Source of the DNA: Shewanella algae | Lineage (GTDB): Bacteria > Pseudomonadota > Gammaproteobacteria > Enterobacterales > Shewanellaceae | Assembly (NCBI RefSeq): GCF_009183365.2 | Contig: NZ_CP068230.1 | Span: 3,067,001 to 3,131,000 of the forward strand | Direction: 5' to 3' | Length of the DNA stretch: 64,000 bases | In this document: piece by piece, positions 16,043 through 25,660 of the stretch | Layout: every line of letters starts with the position of its first letter | Numbering within the stretch: the first letter of the stretch is position 1 | Translations under genes and position numbers: made by a program | Notes under the pieces: model-generated | What the model saw: the letters and a program-made list of their open reading frames with translations, nothing else | The model's database searches: none | What the model was told of the DNA's origin: nothing

Positions 16043-17098
16043 ATGAAGCGTAACCTCACCTACACCCTGAGCACTGTTTTGCTGCTTGGGTCTCTGGCCA
16101 GCGGCTGCAGCGAACAGCAGCAGGAAGAAGAACAACAAGCCTTTGCCATTCCGGTCGAGACCAGCATAGTCACTCAAGGCCAGGTTTCCTCCTTCTACGC
16201 CACCACAGCCACACTGGAAGCGCCACAAGAAGCCCATGTGGTCAGCCGTATTGCCGGGCTGATAGAAGCTCTGCAAGTCGAGGAAGGTGACAGAGTCAAC
16301 AAGGGACAGTTGTTGGCGGTGATAGACTCCCGTCGCCAACGTTATGAGCTGGATAAGGCCGAAGCCGAGGTGCAAATCATCGAGCAGGAGCTCAACCGGC
16401 TGAAGAAAATGAATAACCGAGAGTTTGTCAGTGCCGATGCCATGGCCAAACTGGAATTCAACCTGCAAGCCGCCAAGGCGCGTCGGGACTTGGCCAAACT
16501 GCAGGTGGAAGAAAGCCAAATCCGCTCTCCCATAGATGGCGTCGTCGCCAAACGTTTTGTCAAACAGGGCAATATGGCCAAGGAGTTTGAAGAGCTGTTC
16601 TACCTGGTCAATCAGGATGAGCTCTACGGCATAGTCAATCTGCCGGAGCAGCAACTGAGCAGTTTGCGCATAGGCCAGGAAGCCGAAGTCATCAGTTCCC
16701 GCCAGCAGCAAGTGGCGGCCAAGGTACTCAGAATAAGCCCTGTGGTGGAAGCTACCAGCGGTACTTTCAAGGTAACCCTTTCGATCCCCAATCAGGATGC
16801 CAGTCTCAAGGCCGGGATGTTTACCCGGGTCGAACTCAGATACGACACCCACGATAATGTGATAGTGGTGCCCTATAACGCCGTCATCAATCAAGATGAT
16901 CGCAAGGCGCTCTATGTTATCAAAGAGGGCAAGGCGCAGCGCCGCGAGGTCAAACTGGGTTACCGCCAGGACGATAAAGTGGAAATCACCGAGGGCATAA
17001 GTCCTGGTGAACAGGTGGTGGTTCGCGGTCAACACAATCTCAAGGATCAATCATTGGTGGAAGTGATAGCTCCGCTGGATCTGGCCAAGGCCAACTAA
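16043..17098 (+). CDS. RND efflux periplasmic adaptor (membrane fusion lipoprotein)
   Basis: A 351-residue adaptor linking an inner-membrane RND pump to an outer-membrane channel. I start it at the ATG at 16043, which has AAGGA upstream; an earlier in-frame start at 15992 would put 17 odd residues before the signal peptide. The signal ends in LASGC (lipobox Cys22), followed by a Gln/Glu-rich linker. The lipoyl half-motif (VSRIAGLIEALQVEEGDRVNKGQLLAVID), an alpha-helical hairpin with RRQRYELDKAEAEVQI, the second lipoyl half (RSPIDGVVAKRFVKQGNM) and a beta-barrel region follow in order. It is followed after 21 bp by two permease genes. No outer-membrane factor gene is present, so a shared TolC-type channel is likely. 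Confidence 0.93.
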   Translation: MKRNLTYTLSTVLLLGSLASGCSEQQQEEEQQAFAIPVETSIVTQGQVSSFYATTATLEAPQEAHVVSRIAGLIEALQVEEGDRVNKGQLLAVIDSRRQRYELDKAEAEVQIIEQELNRLKKMNNREFVSADAMAKLEFNLQAAKARRDLAKLQVEESQIRSPIDGVVAKRFVKQGNMAKEFEELFYLVNQDELYGIVNLPEQQLSSLRIGQEAEVISSRQQQVAAKVLRISPVVEATSGTFKVTLSIPNQDASLKAGMFTRVELRYDTHDNVIVVPYNAVINQDDRKALYVIKEGKAQRREVKLGYRQDDKVEITEGISPGEQVVVRGQHNLKDQSLVEVIAPLDLAKAN

Positions 17099-17119
17099 CT
17101 GTCACAAGGACCACCTCTT

Positions 17120-20100
17120 ATGTCTATTATTACCACTTCGGTCAAGCGTCCGGTGACCGTCTGGATGTTTATGCTGGCCGTTATCCTGTTCGGCATGGTG
17201 GGTTTCTCCCGTCTGGCGGTAAAGCTGTTGCCTGACTTGAGCTACCCCACACTCACCATACGCACCCTATACGAGGGCGCGGCACCCGTGGAGGTGGAGC
17301 AGCTTATCTCCAAACCTATCGAGGAAGCGGTCGGTATTGTTAAAGGGCTGAGGCAGATAAGTTCGATTTCCCGCTCCGGTATGTCCGATGTGGTGCTCGA
17401 ATTTGAATGGGGCACAGAGATGGATATGGCCAGTCTCGATGTGCGGGAAAAACTCGACACCATAGAGCTGCCGCTGGATGTGAAAAAGCCTTTGTTGCTG
17501 CGCTTTAATCCCAATCTCGATCCCATCATGCGCCTGGCACTGCCGGCCCCCAAGGCCACGGAAGCCGAGCTCAAGCGCCTGCGGACTTATGCCGAAGAGG
17601 AGCTTAAGCGGGATCTCGAGTCACTTTCCGGAGTCGCTGCCGTGCGCCTTTCCGGCGGGCTGGAGCAGGAAGTGCATATTCTGCTCAATCAAGAGAAACT
17701 GGCGCAGCTGGATCTCAGCAGTGAAGCTATTCGCAATCGCATCAGTGAAGAAAACGTCAACCTTTCTGCCGGTAAGGTGATCCAGGGCGACCGCGAATAT
17801 CTGGTGCGCACCGTTAACCAGTTTCACTCCCTCGATGAGCTGGCCAATGTGATTGTCTACCAAGAGGGCAATACCCTGGTACGTCTTGGCGAAATAGCAG
17901 AGGTCACAGATGCCTTTAAAGAGCGCAGCGATATTACCCGCATCGGCGGCAAGGAGTCCATTGAGCTCGCCATCTATAAGGAGGGCGATGCCAATACGGT
18001 AGCCGTAGCCAATAAGCTTAAGAGCCAGTTGCAACAGATGCGCTCCGAGGCCAAAGACAGCGCCACGCCAGTGCCTGAGATAATTTACGATCAGTCGGAG
18101 TTTATCGAAAGCGCCGTCAGTGAAGTGACTTCATCAGCCCTTATCGGCAGTCTGTTGGCGATGCTGGTGATCTACCTGTTCCTTCGAGACATCATCCCTA
18201 CCCTGATCATCTCCATCTCTATCCCCTTCTCTGTGATAGCCACCTTTAACATGATGTATTTTGCCGATATCAGTCTTAACATCATGTCGCTCGGTGGTAT
18301 CGCGCTGGCGGTGGGGTTGTTGGTGGATAACGCCATCGTGGTGCTGGAAAACATCGACAGGTGCAAGGCCCAGGGGATGGATCGCCGTCAGGCCGCCATC
18401 ACAGGAACCAAAGAGGTGGCCGGGGCGATTTTTGCCTCTACCCTGACCACGCTGGCGGTATTTGTGCCCTTGGTATTTGTCGACGGCATTGCCGGAGCCC
18501 TGTTTGCCGATCAGGCCCTGACCGTTACTTTCGCCCTGCTGGCCTCTTTGCTGGTTGCCCTCACCTCGATTCCTATGCTGGCTTCCCGCGAAGGCTTCAC
18601 AATGTTGCCGGAACTGGTCAAGCGTGACAAACCGCAGCCTCCGGCGGGTAAGCTTGGCAAGCTCAAGCATTACAGCGCCACTGTGTTTACCTTCCCTTTC
18701 CTGTTGCTGCTCAGCTATCTGCCAAGATTGCTGCTGACGCTGGTGTTAATCGTCACCCGGCTGCTGGTGTGGCTGGTATCCCTGGTGATGAAGCCGCTGT
18801 CCAGACTGTTTAACCTTTGCTACGGCTGGCTGGCCGATGGCTATCGGCCGCTGCTGAACCTGGCGCTCAAGTTCCGTGGCATCACTCTGGCGCTGGCCAT
18901 TGCGGTCACCGCCATCTCTGGCGTCTTGATGAGCCGCCTGGGAATGGAGCTGATCCCACCGATGAATCAAGGCGAATTCTATGTGGAAATCCTGCTGCCT
19001 CCCGGCAGTGAGGTGAGCCAAACCGATGCCGTATTGCAGCGTCTGGCGCTGGCCATCAAGGACAGAGAGGAAGTGAAACACGCATACAGCCAGGCCGGCA
19101 GCGGTGGTCTCATGACCTCGGATACCCGGCGTGGCGGCGAAAACTGGGGGCGTCTGCAGGTGGTGCTGGCCGATCACCGCGCGTTTGACCAAGTTGCCGC
19201 CAAACTGCGCAGCACTTTGCGCACTATTCCCGAGCTGGAAGCGCAGATCCAATATCCCGAGCTGTTCAGCTTCAAGACTCCGCTGGAGATAGAGTTGTCC
19301 GGCTATGAATTGGAACAGTTGAAAACCTCGGCCGCTTCACTGGTTAAGGCGCTGGAGGGCGATCCCCGCTTTGTCGATGTCAGCAGCAGCCTGCGTGACG
19401 GTCAGCCGGAGCTGAGTATCCGTTTTGATCACGCCAGAATGGCCGCCCTTGGCCTCGATGCACCAACCGTGGCCACCAGCATAGCTCAGCGGGTTGGCGG
19501 TACCGTAGCCAGCAAATACACTCTCAGGGAGCGCAAGATAGATATTCTAGTGCGCAGCGAGTTGGATGAACGCAATCAGATAAGCGATATCGATGCCATG
19601 CTGATCAACCCATCCAGCCCCCAGCCCATCCCCTTGAGCGCCGTGGCCGATGTCTCGTTGACTCTGGGACCTTCGGCAATCAATCGCATCAGCCAGCAGC
19701 GGGTAGCCATAGTGTCGGCCAATCTGGCCTATGGCGATCTCAATCAGGCAGTGGCCAGTGCCAAGCGCATTCTCAGCCAACTGACACTACCCGCCTCGGT
19801 GCAGAGCCGATTCGGCGGTCAGAATGAAGAGATGGAGCATTCGTTCCAATCGCTGAAGATAGCGCTGATCTTGGCGGTATTCCTGGTTTATCTGGTGATG
19901 GCCAGTCAGTTTGAGTCATTGCTGCACCCCTTGCTTATCCTGATGGCTGTACCCATGGCACTGAGCGGCAGTATCTACGGCCTGGCGATAACAGGCACCC
20001 AGTTGTCTGTCATCGTCTTTATCGGCCTTATCATGCTCGCCGGGATAGTGGTCAATAACGCCATAGTATTGGTAGACAGGATCAATCAGCTCAGGCAAAG

Positions 20101-20368
20101 CGGCAAACAACGTCTCGACGCCATCAAGCAAGCGGCAGCATCGCGTTTAAGACCCATACTGATGACCACACTGACCACCAATCTGGGGCTGCTGCCCATG
20201 GCCATAGGCTTGGGGGACGGCAGTGAAGTACGCGCCCCCATGGCGATCACTGTCATTTTCGGCCTCAGCCTGTCGACTCTGCTGACTCTGGTGGTTATTC
20301 CTGTGCTCTATGCCCTGTTCGACCGCAAACAGTACGCCGAGCCGGCCACCATGGGAGAAGGCGCATGA
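17120..20368 (+). CDS. RND efflux permease (first of a tandem pair)
   Basis: A 1,082-residue AcrB-type proton-driven transporter. The N-terminus SVKRPVTVWMFMLAVILFGMVGFSRLAVKLLPDLSYP is typical of TM1 and the first periplasmic strand. TM4 has GGIALAVGLLVDNAIVVLENIDR, with a single Asp where AcrB has two, and the C-terminal half ends with GIVVNNAIVLVDRINQLR. It is longer than the usual 1,030 residues because of an extra, partly hydrophobic stretch at about residues 500-580, between the two halves. Its stop overlaps the start of the next permease by 4 bp (ATGA). A pair of different permeases with one adaptor recalls MdtBC, where both subunits form the trimer. The substrate cannot be told from sequence. 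Confidence 0.93.
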   Translation: MSIITTSVKRPVTVWMFMLAVILFGMVGFSRLAVKLLPDLSYPTLTIRTLYEGAAPVEVEQLISKPIEEAVGIVKGLRQISSISRSGMSDVVLEFEWGTEMDMASLDVREKLDTIELPLDVKKPLLLRFNPNLDPIMRLALPAPKATEAELKRLRTYAEEELKRDLESLSGVAAVRLSGGLEQEVHILLNQEKLAQLDLSSEAIRNRISEENVNLSAGKVIQGDREYLVRTVNQFHSLDELANVIVYQEGNTLVRLGEIAEVTDAFKERSDITRIGGKESIELAIYKEGDANTVAVANKLKSQLQQMRSEAKDSATPVPEIIYDQSEFIESAVSEVTSSALIGSLLAMLVIYLFLRDIIPTLIISISIPFSVIATFNMMYFADISLNIMSLGGIALAVGLLVDNAIVVLENIDRCKAQGMDRRQAAITGTKEVAGAIFASTLTTLAVFVPLVFVDGIAGALFADQALTVTFALLASLLVALTSIPMLASREGFTMLPELVKRDKPQPPAGKLGKLKHYSATVFTFPFLLLLSYLPRLLLTLVLIVTRLLVWLVSLVMKPLSRLFNLCYGWLADGYRPLLNLALKFRGITLALAIAVTAISGVLMSRLGMELIPPMNQGEFYVEILLPPGSEVSQTDAVLQRLALAIKDREEVKHAYSQAGSGGLMTSDTRRGGENWGRLQVVLADHRAFDQVAAKLRSTLRTIPELEAQIQYPELFSFKTPLEIELSGYELEQLKTSAASLVKALEGDPRFVDVSSSLRDGQPELSIRFDHARMAALGLDAPTVATSIAQRVGGTVASKYTLRERKIDILVRSELDERNQISDIDAMLINPSSPQPIPLSAVADVSLTLGPSAINRISQQRVAIVSANLAYGDLNQAVASAKRILSQLTLPASVQSRFGGQNEEMEHSFQSLKIALILAVFLVYLVMASQFESLLHPLLILMAVPMALSGSIYGLAITGTQLSVIVFIGLIMLAGIVVNNAIVLVDRINQLRQSGKQRLDAIKQAAASRLRPILMTTLTTNLGLLPMAIGLGDGSEVRAPMAITVIFGLSLSTLLTLVVIPVLYALFDRKQYAEPATMGEGA

Positions 20369-23300
20369 ATCTGACCAAACTGGCACTCAAGCGCCCGGTG
20401 ACCACCAGCATGTTCTTTGTGGCCATTCTGCTCTTTGGTCTGGCCGCCAGCCGCTTGCTGCCGCTGGAGATGTTCCCCGGAATAGAGATACCGCGGATCT
20501 TTATCCAGGTGCCTTACAAAGGCTCCTCTCCGGCGGAAGTGGAACGCGACATCACCAATGTCCTGGAAGAGTCACTCGCCACCATGGGTGGACTCGATGA
20601 GCTGCGCTCACGTTCCAGCCAGGATGGCAGCGAGATAGAAGTGAGAATGAAGTGGGGTGAAAACGTCGCCGCCCGCAGCCTGGAAGCGCGGGAAAAGGTG
20701 GATGCGGTGCGCCATCTGCTGCCAACCGATGTGGAGCGGGTGTTTATCATGCAGTTCTCCACTGCCGACATGCCTATGCTGAATATCAGGATATCCAGTG
20801 AGCGGGAACTCTCCGGCGCCTTCGATCTACTGGAAAAACAGCTCAAACGGCCACTGGAGCGGGTGGAAGGTGTCTCCAAGGTCACTCTCTATGGCGTGGA
20901 GCAAAAACAGATAGAGATACGTCTCGATGCCCAGCGCCTGGCCGCCAGTGGCATGAGTGTTCCCGCCATTCACAAACGTCTGGCGGCAGAAAACTTTGTG
21001 ATAAGCGGCGGCAACCTGAGGGACAACGGCCGGGTCTATCAGGTGTCTCCCAAGGGCGAGTTCCGTAATCTCGAAGAGATCAAGGCGCTGGTATTGCTGC
21101 CGGGTTTGACCCTGGGCGATATCAGCGAAGTCAATTTCGCCCTGCCTGAAGCCACCGAGGGCCGCCATCTTGATAAGAAATATGCCGTCGGCCTGGATGT
21201 GTTCAAGGAATCCGGCGCCAATCTGGTGGAAGTTTCTGCCAGGGTGCTAAAGGTGATTGAGGCTGCCAGAGAGGATAAGCAATTTCAGGGGATCAAGCTG
21301 TTTATCATGGAAGATCAGGCCCATGGAGTGAAATCGTCACTCAAGGACTTATTAATGTCCGGCCTGCTGGGCGCCCTGCTCTCCTTTGCCGTGCTGTACC
21401 TGTTCCTGCGCAACCTGCGCATGACCCTGGTGGTGGTTTCCTCCGTGCCCATCTCCATCTGTATGACATTGGCCGGCATGTACTTTCTCGGCTACAGCCT
21501 CAATATCCTCTCTATGATGGGGCTGCTGCTGGCAATAGGTATGCTGATTGATAATGCCGTGGTGGTCACAGAGAGTGTGTTGCAGGAGCAGCAACATGGC
21601 GCTGCCGGTCACAATACAGATGACAGCCCCAACGACAATGGCGATCGGGCAATCCTCAACGGGGTCGACAAGGTGGCGCTGGCGGTGCTGGCCGGCACCC
21701 TGACCACGGCGATAGTGTTCCTGCCGAATATTTTCGGGGTCAAAGTGGAGCTGACCATCTTCCTCGAACATGTTGCCATCGCCATCTGTATTTCGCTGGC
21801 AGCCTCGCTGTTGGTGGCCAAGACACTGATCCCCTTGATGCTGTCAAAACTGCAACTCAGGTTTGAGCGGGTCGAGAAAGAGTCGCGGCTGCAGAAGTCT
21901 TACCACACCAGTCTCAACTGGATACTGCAGCACCCGAAAACCGCTACTTGCCTGGCACTGCTGATGTTACTGTCAACCGCCCTGCCGCTGTCGTTGGTGA
22001 AACAGGACAGTCAGGACAGCCAAAGCAAGGAGCGCTTCTACATCAACTACCAGTTGGAAGGACGTCATAGCCTGGCGGTCACCGAGGCCATGGTCAGCCA
22101 GATGGAGGACTACCTCTATGCCCATAAGGAAGAGTTCCACATAGATGCCGTCTACAGCTATTACTCTCCCGAGGATGCCTCTTCCACCATACTGCTGAAG
22201 CCGGATCTGGAAGAAGATGTCGCCGAGCTGAAAAAGCGGATCCGCGAAGGATTTCCCAAGTTCTCCATTGCCAAGCCTCAGTTTGGCTGGGGCAGCGATG
22301 AGTCCGGCGTCAGAGTCACACTGACCGGACGCTCCACCTCAGAGCTTATTCGCCTCAGTGAACAGGTGATCCCTTTGCTCTCCAACATAGAGGGCCTGCA
22401 TGATGTGCGCTCTGAGCTCAACGGTGCCCAGCAGGAGGTGATAGTACAGATAGACAGAGAGCTGGCCGCCCGCCTGGGGCTGAGCATCAAGGATATTGCC
22501 GGCAGTATCTCCCTGGCACTGCGGGGCGCGGCACTGCGTTCATTTCGCCACGATCCCAGTGGTGAGCTCAGAATCGAACTGGCCTTTGAACGCGACTGGC
22601 GTCAGTCGCTGGAGCGGCTAAAACAATTGCCCATAGTGCGACAGGACAACAAGGTCTATTCGCTCGAGAGTCTGGCCAAGGTGGAAATTGTCCCCAGATT
22701 CGATGTCATTCGTCACTATGATCGCCAGACGGCACTATCCATAGGCGCTAACCTTGAAGATCTCAGTATGGAAGAGGCGCAGAAACAGATCATGGCGGCG
22801 CTCAAGCATGTCAACTTCCCCCATGGTTATGACTACTCACTCAGAGGCGGCTTTCAACGTCAGGACGAGGAAGAGTCAGTCATGCTGATCAACATGGTGT
22901 TGGCGATTGCCATGATCTATATAGTGATGGCGGCTTTGTTTGAGTCGCTGCTGCTGCCGAGCGCCATCATTACCAGCATACTCTTCTCCATCACAGGGGT
23001 ATTCTGGGCCCTGTGGCTGAGCGGCACGCCTATGTCCGTGATGGCCATGATAGGCATACTGATCCTGATGGGGATAGTGGTCAACAACGGCATAGTGCTG
23101 GTGGATCAAATCAATCAGATGACGCCGCCACTGGAGCAGTTGTCCGAGGTCATAGCCTCTGTCTGTGTCACCCGCTTGCGGCCGGTATTGATGACGGTTG
23201 GGACCACAGTTCTGGGCCTGCTTCCTCTGGCGCTGGGAGACACTCAGATAGGCGGCGGTGGCCCGCCATACTCACCTATGGCGATTGCCATCATAGGCGG

Positions 23301-23436
23301 CTTGAGTTTCTCCACCCTGACCAGTCTCTATTTGGTGCCCCTGTGTTACCAGGCCTTCTTCCGCCTGCGTCATAATGCGGCCATCAGGCTCGGGCAATCG
23401 CTCAAACTCAGTCAGCGCCTGCTGCCCTGGACCTGA
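20365..23436 (+). CDS. RND efflux permease (second of a tandem pair)
   Basis: A 1,023-residue AcrB-type permease starting at the ATG that overlaps the previous stop. It has LKRPVTTSMFFVAILLFGLAASRLLPLEMFPGIEIPR at the start, GLLLAIGMLIDNAVVVTESVLQEQ in TM4 and MGIVVNNGIVLVDQINQM in TM10. An unusual Asn/Asp-rich hydrophilic insert (HGAAGHNTDDSPNDNGDRA, about 410-428) lengthens the loop after TM4. It is clearly divergent from the first permease, so a heteromeric pump or two pumps sharing an adaptor are both possible. A strong terminator follows. Confidence 0.93.
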   Translation: MNLTKLALKRPVTTSMFFVAILLFGLAASRLLPLEMFPGIEIPRIFIQVPYKGSSPAEVERDITNVLEESLATMGGLDELRSRSSQDGSEIEVRMKWGENVAARSLEAREKVDAVRHLLPTDVERVFIMQFSTADMPMLNIRISSERELSGAFDLLEKQLKRPLERVEGVSKVTLYGVEQKQIEIRLDAQRLAASGMSVPAIHKRLAAENFVISGGNLRDNGRVYQVSPKGEFRNLEEIKALVLLPGLTLGDISEVNFALPEATEGRHLDKKYAVGLDVFKESGANLVEVSARVLKVIEAAREDKQFQGIKLFIMEDQAHGVKSSLKDLLMSGLLGALLSFAVLYLFLRNLRMTLVVVSSVPISICMTLAGMYFLGYSLNILSMMGLLLAIGMLIDNAVVVTESVLQEQQHGAAGHNTDDSPNDNGDRAILNGVDKVALAVLAGTLTTAIVFLPNIFGVKVELTIFLEHVAIAICISLAASLLVAKTLIPLMLSKLQLRFERVEKESRLQKSYHTSLNWILQHPKTATCLALLMLLSTALPLSLVKQDSQDSQSKERFYINYQLEGRHSLAVTEAMVSQMEDYLYAHKEEFHIDAVYSYYSPEDASSTILLKPDLEEDVAELKKRIREGFPKFSIAKPQFGWGSDESGVRVTLTGRSTSELIRLSEQVIPLLSNIEGLHDVRSELNGAQQEVIVQIDRELAARLGLSIKDIAGSISLALRGAALRSFRHDPSGELRIELAFERDWRQSLERLKQLPIVRQDNKVYSLESLAKVEIVPRFDVIRHYDRQTALSIGANLEDLSMEEAQKQIMAALKHVNFPHGYDYSLRGGFQRQDEEESVMLINMVLAIAMIYIVMAALFESLLLPSAIITSILFSITGVFWALWLSGTPMSVMAMIGILILMGIVVNNGIVLVDQINQMTPPLEQLSEVIASVCVTRLRPVLMTVGTTVLGLLPLALGDTQIGGGGPPYSPMAIAIIGGLSFSTLTSLYLVPLCYQAFFRLRHNAAIRLGQSLKLSQRLLPWT

Positions 23437-23459
23437 GCCCAAAACACCGCTGAACAGAT

Positions 23460-23487
23460 AAAAAAGCTGCCATTGCAGCTTTTTTAT
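23460..23487 (+). terminator. Terminator of the RND pump operon
   Basis: AAAAAAGCTGC-CATT-GCAGCTTTTTT, a good stem and T-tract starting 24 bp after the stop. Confidence 0.9.
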
Positions 23488-23545
23488 TTCCCGGACATCA
23501 ATAGCGAACTAGCTTTATCCCAGCACTCAACTATTTGGAGTTCCC

Positions 23546-24430
23546 ATGCCATTTTTGCGTAAACGCTTTACATCACTCGTGCTGTTTACATTTGTCAGCT
23601 TGGCTGCCGCGGCGGAAAATAATTCCTATGCCGAGAATCCCTATGCCGAGGTCAAGATAACCACTCATGAACTGCTGTCAGGTCGCTATATGTTGACCGG
23701 CGCCGGCGGCAACATAGGTGTCAGCGCCGGGGAGGATGGACTGCTTATCATAGATGACCAGTTTGCGCCGCTGGCAGAGAAGATTTCTGCGGCATTACAG
23801 GGTCTCAAGCCGGGCCATCCGGCTTTTGTCATCAATACCCATTTTCACGGCGATCATACCGGGGGCAATCTGTACTTTGGCCAAAACGCCAACATTCTTG
23901 CCCACGAGAATGTGCTCAAGCGGTTGAGTGAGAAGGAACCCCAAAAGAAGGCGCTACCTGTTATCACCTATGACAAGGGACTGAAAATTCACTTCAACAA
24001 CCAGGTGTTGGAACTTATTCATCTGGGCCCAGGGCATACGGATGGTGACACCCTGGTGCTGTGGCAGGATCGCAAACTGGTACATATGGGCGATCTCTTC
24101 TTTAAAGACAGATTTCCCTTTATCGATCTCGACCACGGCGGCTCAGTCATCGGCTACAGAGACAATGTCGCGGCCGTGCTTGAACTCATAGAACAGGATA
24201 CCTTGGTTATTCCAGGTCATGGTGAACTGGCCAACAAGGCCGATCTCCTGAGGTTCAAACATATGCTGGATGACTGCATCAATTGGATGAAAGAGGGGAA
24301 GCAGCGCGGCATGACTCTCGAGCAGATGCAGGCCACAGAACTACCCCAAGCATGGCGGGAATGGGGCTGGCAGTTCATCCCAAAGGAGCGCTGGGTTAAA
24401 ACCCTGTATCAGGGATTAACCGAGGAATAA
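23546..24430 (+). CDS. Secreted metallo-beta-lactamase-fold hydrolase
   Basis: A 294-residue protein with a signal peptide (KRFTSLVLFTFVSLAAAA) and an MBL domain. The zinc motif THFHGDH is at 98-104, followed by GPGHTDGDT, HMGDLFF and IPGHGEL, giving a full set of metal ligands for two zinc ions. It most resembles periplasmic MBL proteins of the subclass B3-like or quinoprotein relay-system-associated type. Those are rarely true beta-lactamases, so the substrate is unknown. It stands alone after the RND operon terminator and reads toward the converging kinase-fold gene. Confidence 0.85.
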   Translation: MPFLRKRFTSLVLFTFVSLAAAAENNSYAENPYAEVKITTHELLSGRYMLTGAGGNIGVSAGEDGLLIIDDQFAPLAEKISAALQGLKPGHPAFVINTHFHGDHTGGNLYFGQNANILAHENVLKRLSEKEPQKKALPVITYDKGLKIHFNNQVLELIHLGPGHTDGDTLVLWQDRKLVHMGDLFFKDRFPFIDLDHGGSVIGYRDNVAAVLELIEQDTLVIPGHGELANKADLLRFKHMLDDCINWMKEGKQRGMTLEQMQATELPQAWREWGWQFIPKERWVKTLYQGLTEE

Positions 24431-24470
24431 CGGCCCTCTCAGTTGTAGGCGTATATTGACTCGGCAAGGT

Positions 24471-25196
24471 TCAGGCAGGAATATTGCGAAAATGCCACAA
24501 CACCCAATAGATGGGCTTGAGGTCACGGCCGCCTATATCGCGAAACGGCCTCAGCAACAGATAGAGCCACTGCCAACTGACCAGGAAACTTCTGGTCTCA
24601 TGCCAGATAGCTTCACCACCGGCTTGGCGATAACTGGCTATCGCTTGGGCAATCGCTTCGTTGGCCGGCCCCATGTAGCGGTATAAGCTGTGAATGTACA
24701 CCAGCAGATCCCTTATCTGCTGCATCAGCATGTCTTTACCCTTTTGATTGGCTTCAAAATCGATAAAGGTCACCTGTCCCTGTTGCCAACTGATATCCCT
24801 GAGTGCCGGACGGCCGTGGGCCAAGCCCATACTGTGCAAACCCGCCAGAGCAGCGGCGCTGTCATTGAGGATCTGCTGCATGCCTTGCTGATCCTCCGAT
24901 TTGAGTGCCAACCAGTCTTTGACTGTCACACCAGCATCTTCCACGACAAAGTAGCCCTTATCGGACTGAACAATGCGCGGCACAGGAGCTGAGCGGCTGG
25001 CCAGATGTTCCAGAGTCTGTTTCTCTTTTTCCAGCGCCAGTTGAGGATTGGGTTTCAACACCCGCATGGCCCCCTGAAGAGTCTCTGCCTGTTTGAGCCA
25101 GTATTTTTTACCCTCATATTCAAACGAGCAAATACGCTCCCCGGGATGAGCTTCCAGCACCCGCAGAACATATTGATTGAATTTAGGTTGCTCCAT
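24471..25196 (-). CDS. Protein-kinase-fold phosphotransferase (LPS-core kinase/Bud32-like)
   Basis: A 241-residue soluble protein. A nucleotide-binding Lys is likely at KKYWLKQ (about 35). It has HGRPALRD (127-134) in place of the catalytic HGD-x-x-x-x-N loop and FIDFEA (144-149) as the DFG-equivalent metal motif. This layout resembles bacterial lipopolysaccharide sugar kinases (KdkA, RfaP/WaaP) and Bud32-type kinases. The catalytic loop has Gly-Arg instead of Gly-Asp, but an Asp sits six residues on (RD). The lpxK-msbA neighbourhood makes an LPS target attractive, but that is inference. It lies downstream of the comEC-msbA-lpxK series, beyond a hairpin. Confidence 0.6.
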   Translation of the reverse strand: MEQPKFNQYVLRVLEAHPGERICSFEYEGKKYWLKQAETLQGAMRVLKPNPQLALEKEKQTLEHLASRSAPVPRIVQSDKGYFVVEDAGVTVKDWLALKSEDQQGMQQILNDSAAALAGLHSMGLAHGRPALRDISWQQGQVTFIDFEANQKGKDMLMQQIRDLLVYIHSLYRYMGPANEAIAQAIASYRQAGGEAIWHETRSFLVSWQWLYLLLRPFRDIGGRDLKPIYWVLWHFRNIPA

Positions 25197-25437
25197 GGAC
25201 AGGACTCCCTTCCAAGAATTGGTGGTGGTTCACAGAAAATTCTTATTAGTATCTTAGGGAATGGCGATTAAAGCAAATTCACTTAGGCTAAAACCCTGCT
25301 ATTTAACGCATTTTCAGAGACTAATACCACAGAGGCTTAATGATAAAAACAATTGATGAATGAAATTAACAATTTCCAAACACAACAACTAATACAAAAG
25401 AGGGAGACGATGCCAGGGAGGGAAGTAGAAATGTAGA

Positions 25438-25463
25438 CCCCAATCCGCTGTTGCGGATTGGGG
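25438..25463 (-). terminator. Hairpin after the lpxK operon
   Basis: CCCCAATCCGC-TGTT-GCGGATTGGGG is a perfect 11-bp stem 18 bp beyond the small gene's stop. The minus-strand tail TCTACATTTC has few Ts, so termination may be incomplete. Confidence 0.6.
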
Positions 25464-25480
25464 GGATCGGACAGGGGCTG

Positions 25481-25660
25481 TTATTGCTTTTCCTGCCAAG
25501 GCTCGGCCTTGTCAGCCAGCAGCACAGGGATCCCATCATTGATAGGATAAGCCAGCCTATCTGCCTTACAGATAAGTTGCTGTGCCTGCTTGTCATACTC
25601 CAGTCTGCCTTTACATATGGGGCAGGCTACGATTTCCAATAGTTTCTTATCAAACGCCAT
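25481..25660 (-). CDS. Trm112-family small zinc-ribbon protein (YcaR-like)
   Basis: A 59-residue ORF read directly from the minus strand: MAFDKKLLEIVACPICKGRL, then a second half ending LIC and PINDGIPVLLADKAEPW. The CPIC pair and the YPIND-GIPVLL motif are diagnostic of the YcaR/Trm112 family, which in E. coli sits in the same msbA-lpxK-ycaR-kdsB order. The second cysteine pair is reduced to one Cys (LICK), as in other bacterial members. The ATG overlaps the lpxK end by 11 bp, so the two are coupled. The exact role of bacterial members is unsettled. Confidence 0.88.
   Translation of the reverse strand: MAFDKKLLEIVACPICKGRLEYDKQAQQLICKADRLAYPINDGIPVLLADKAEPWQEKQ

Noticed and set aside
15986..17050. 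354-residue ORF antisense to the RND adaptor
   Set aside because: Complete overlap with a clear lipoprotein adaptor gene; it is a reading-frame shadow.
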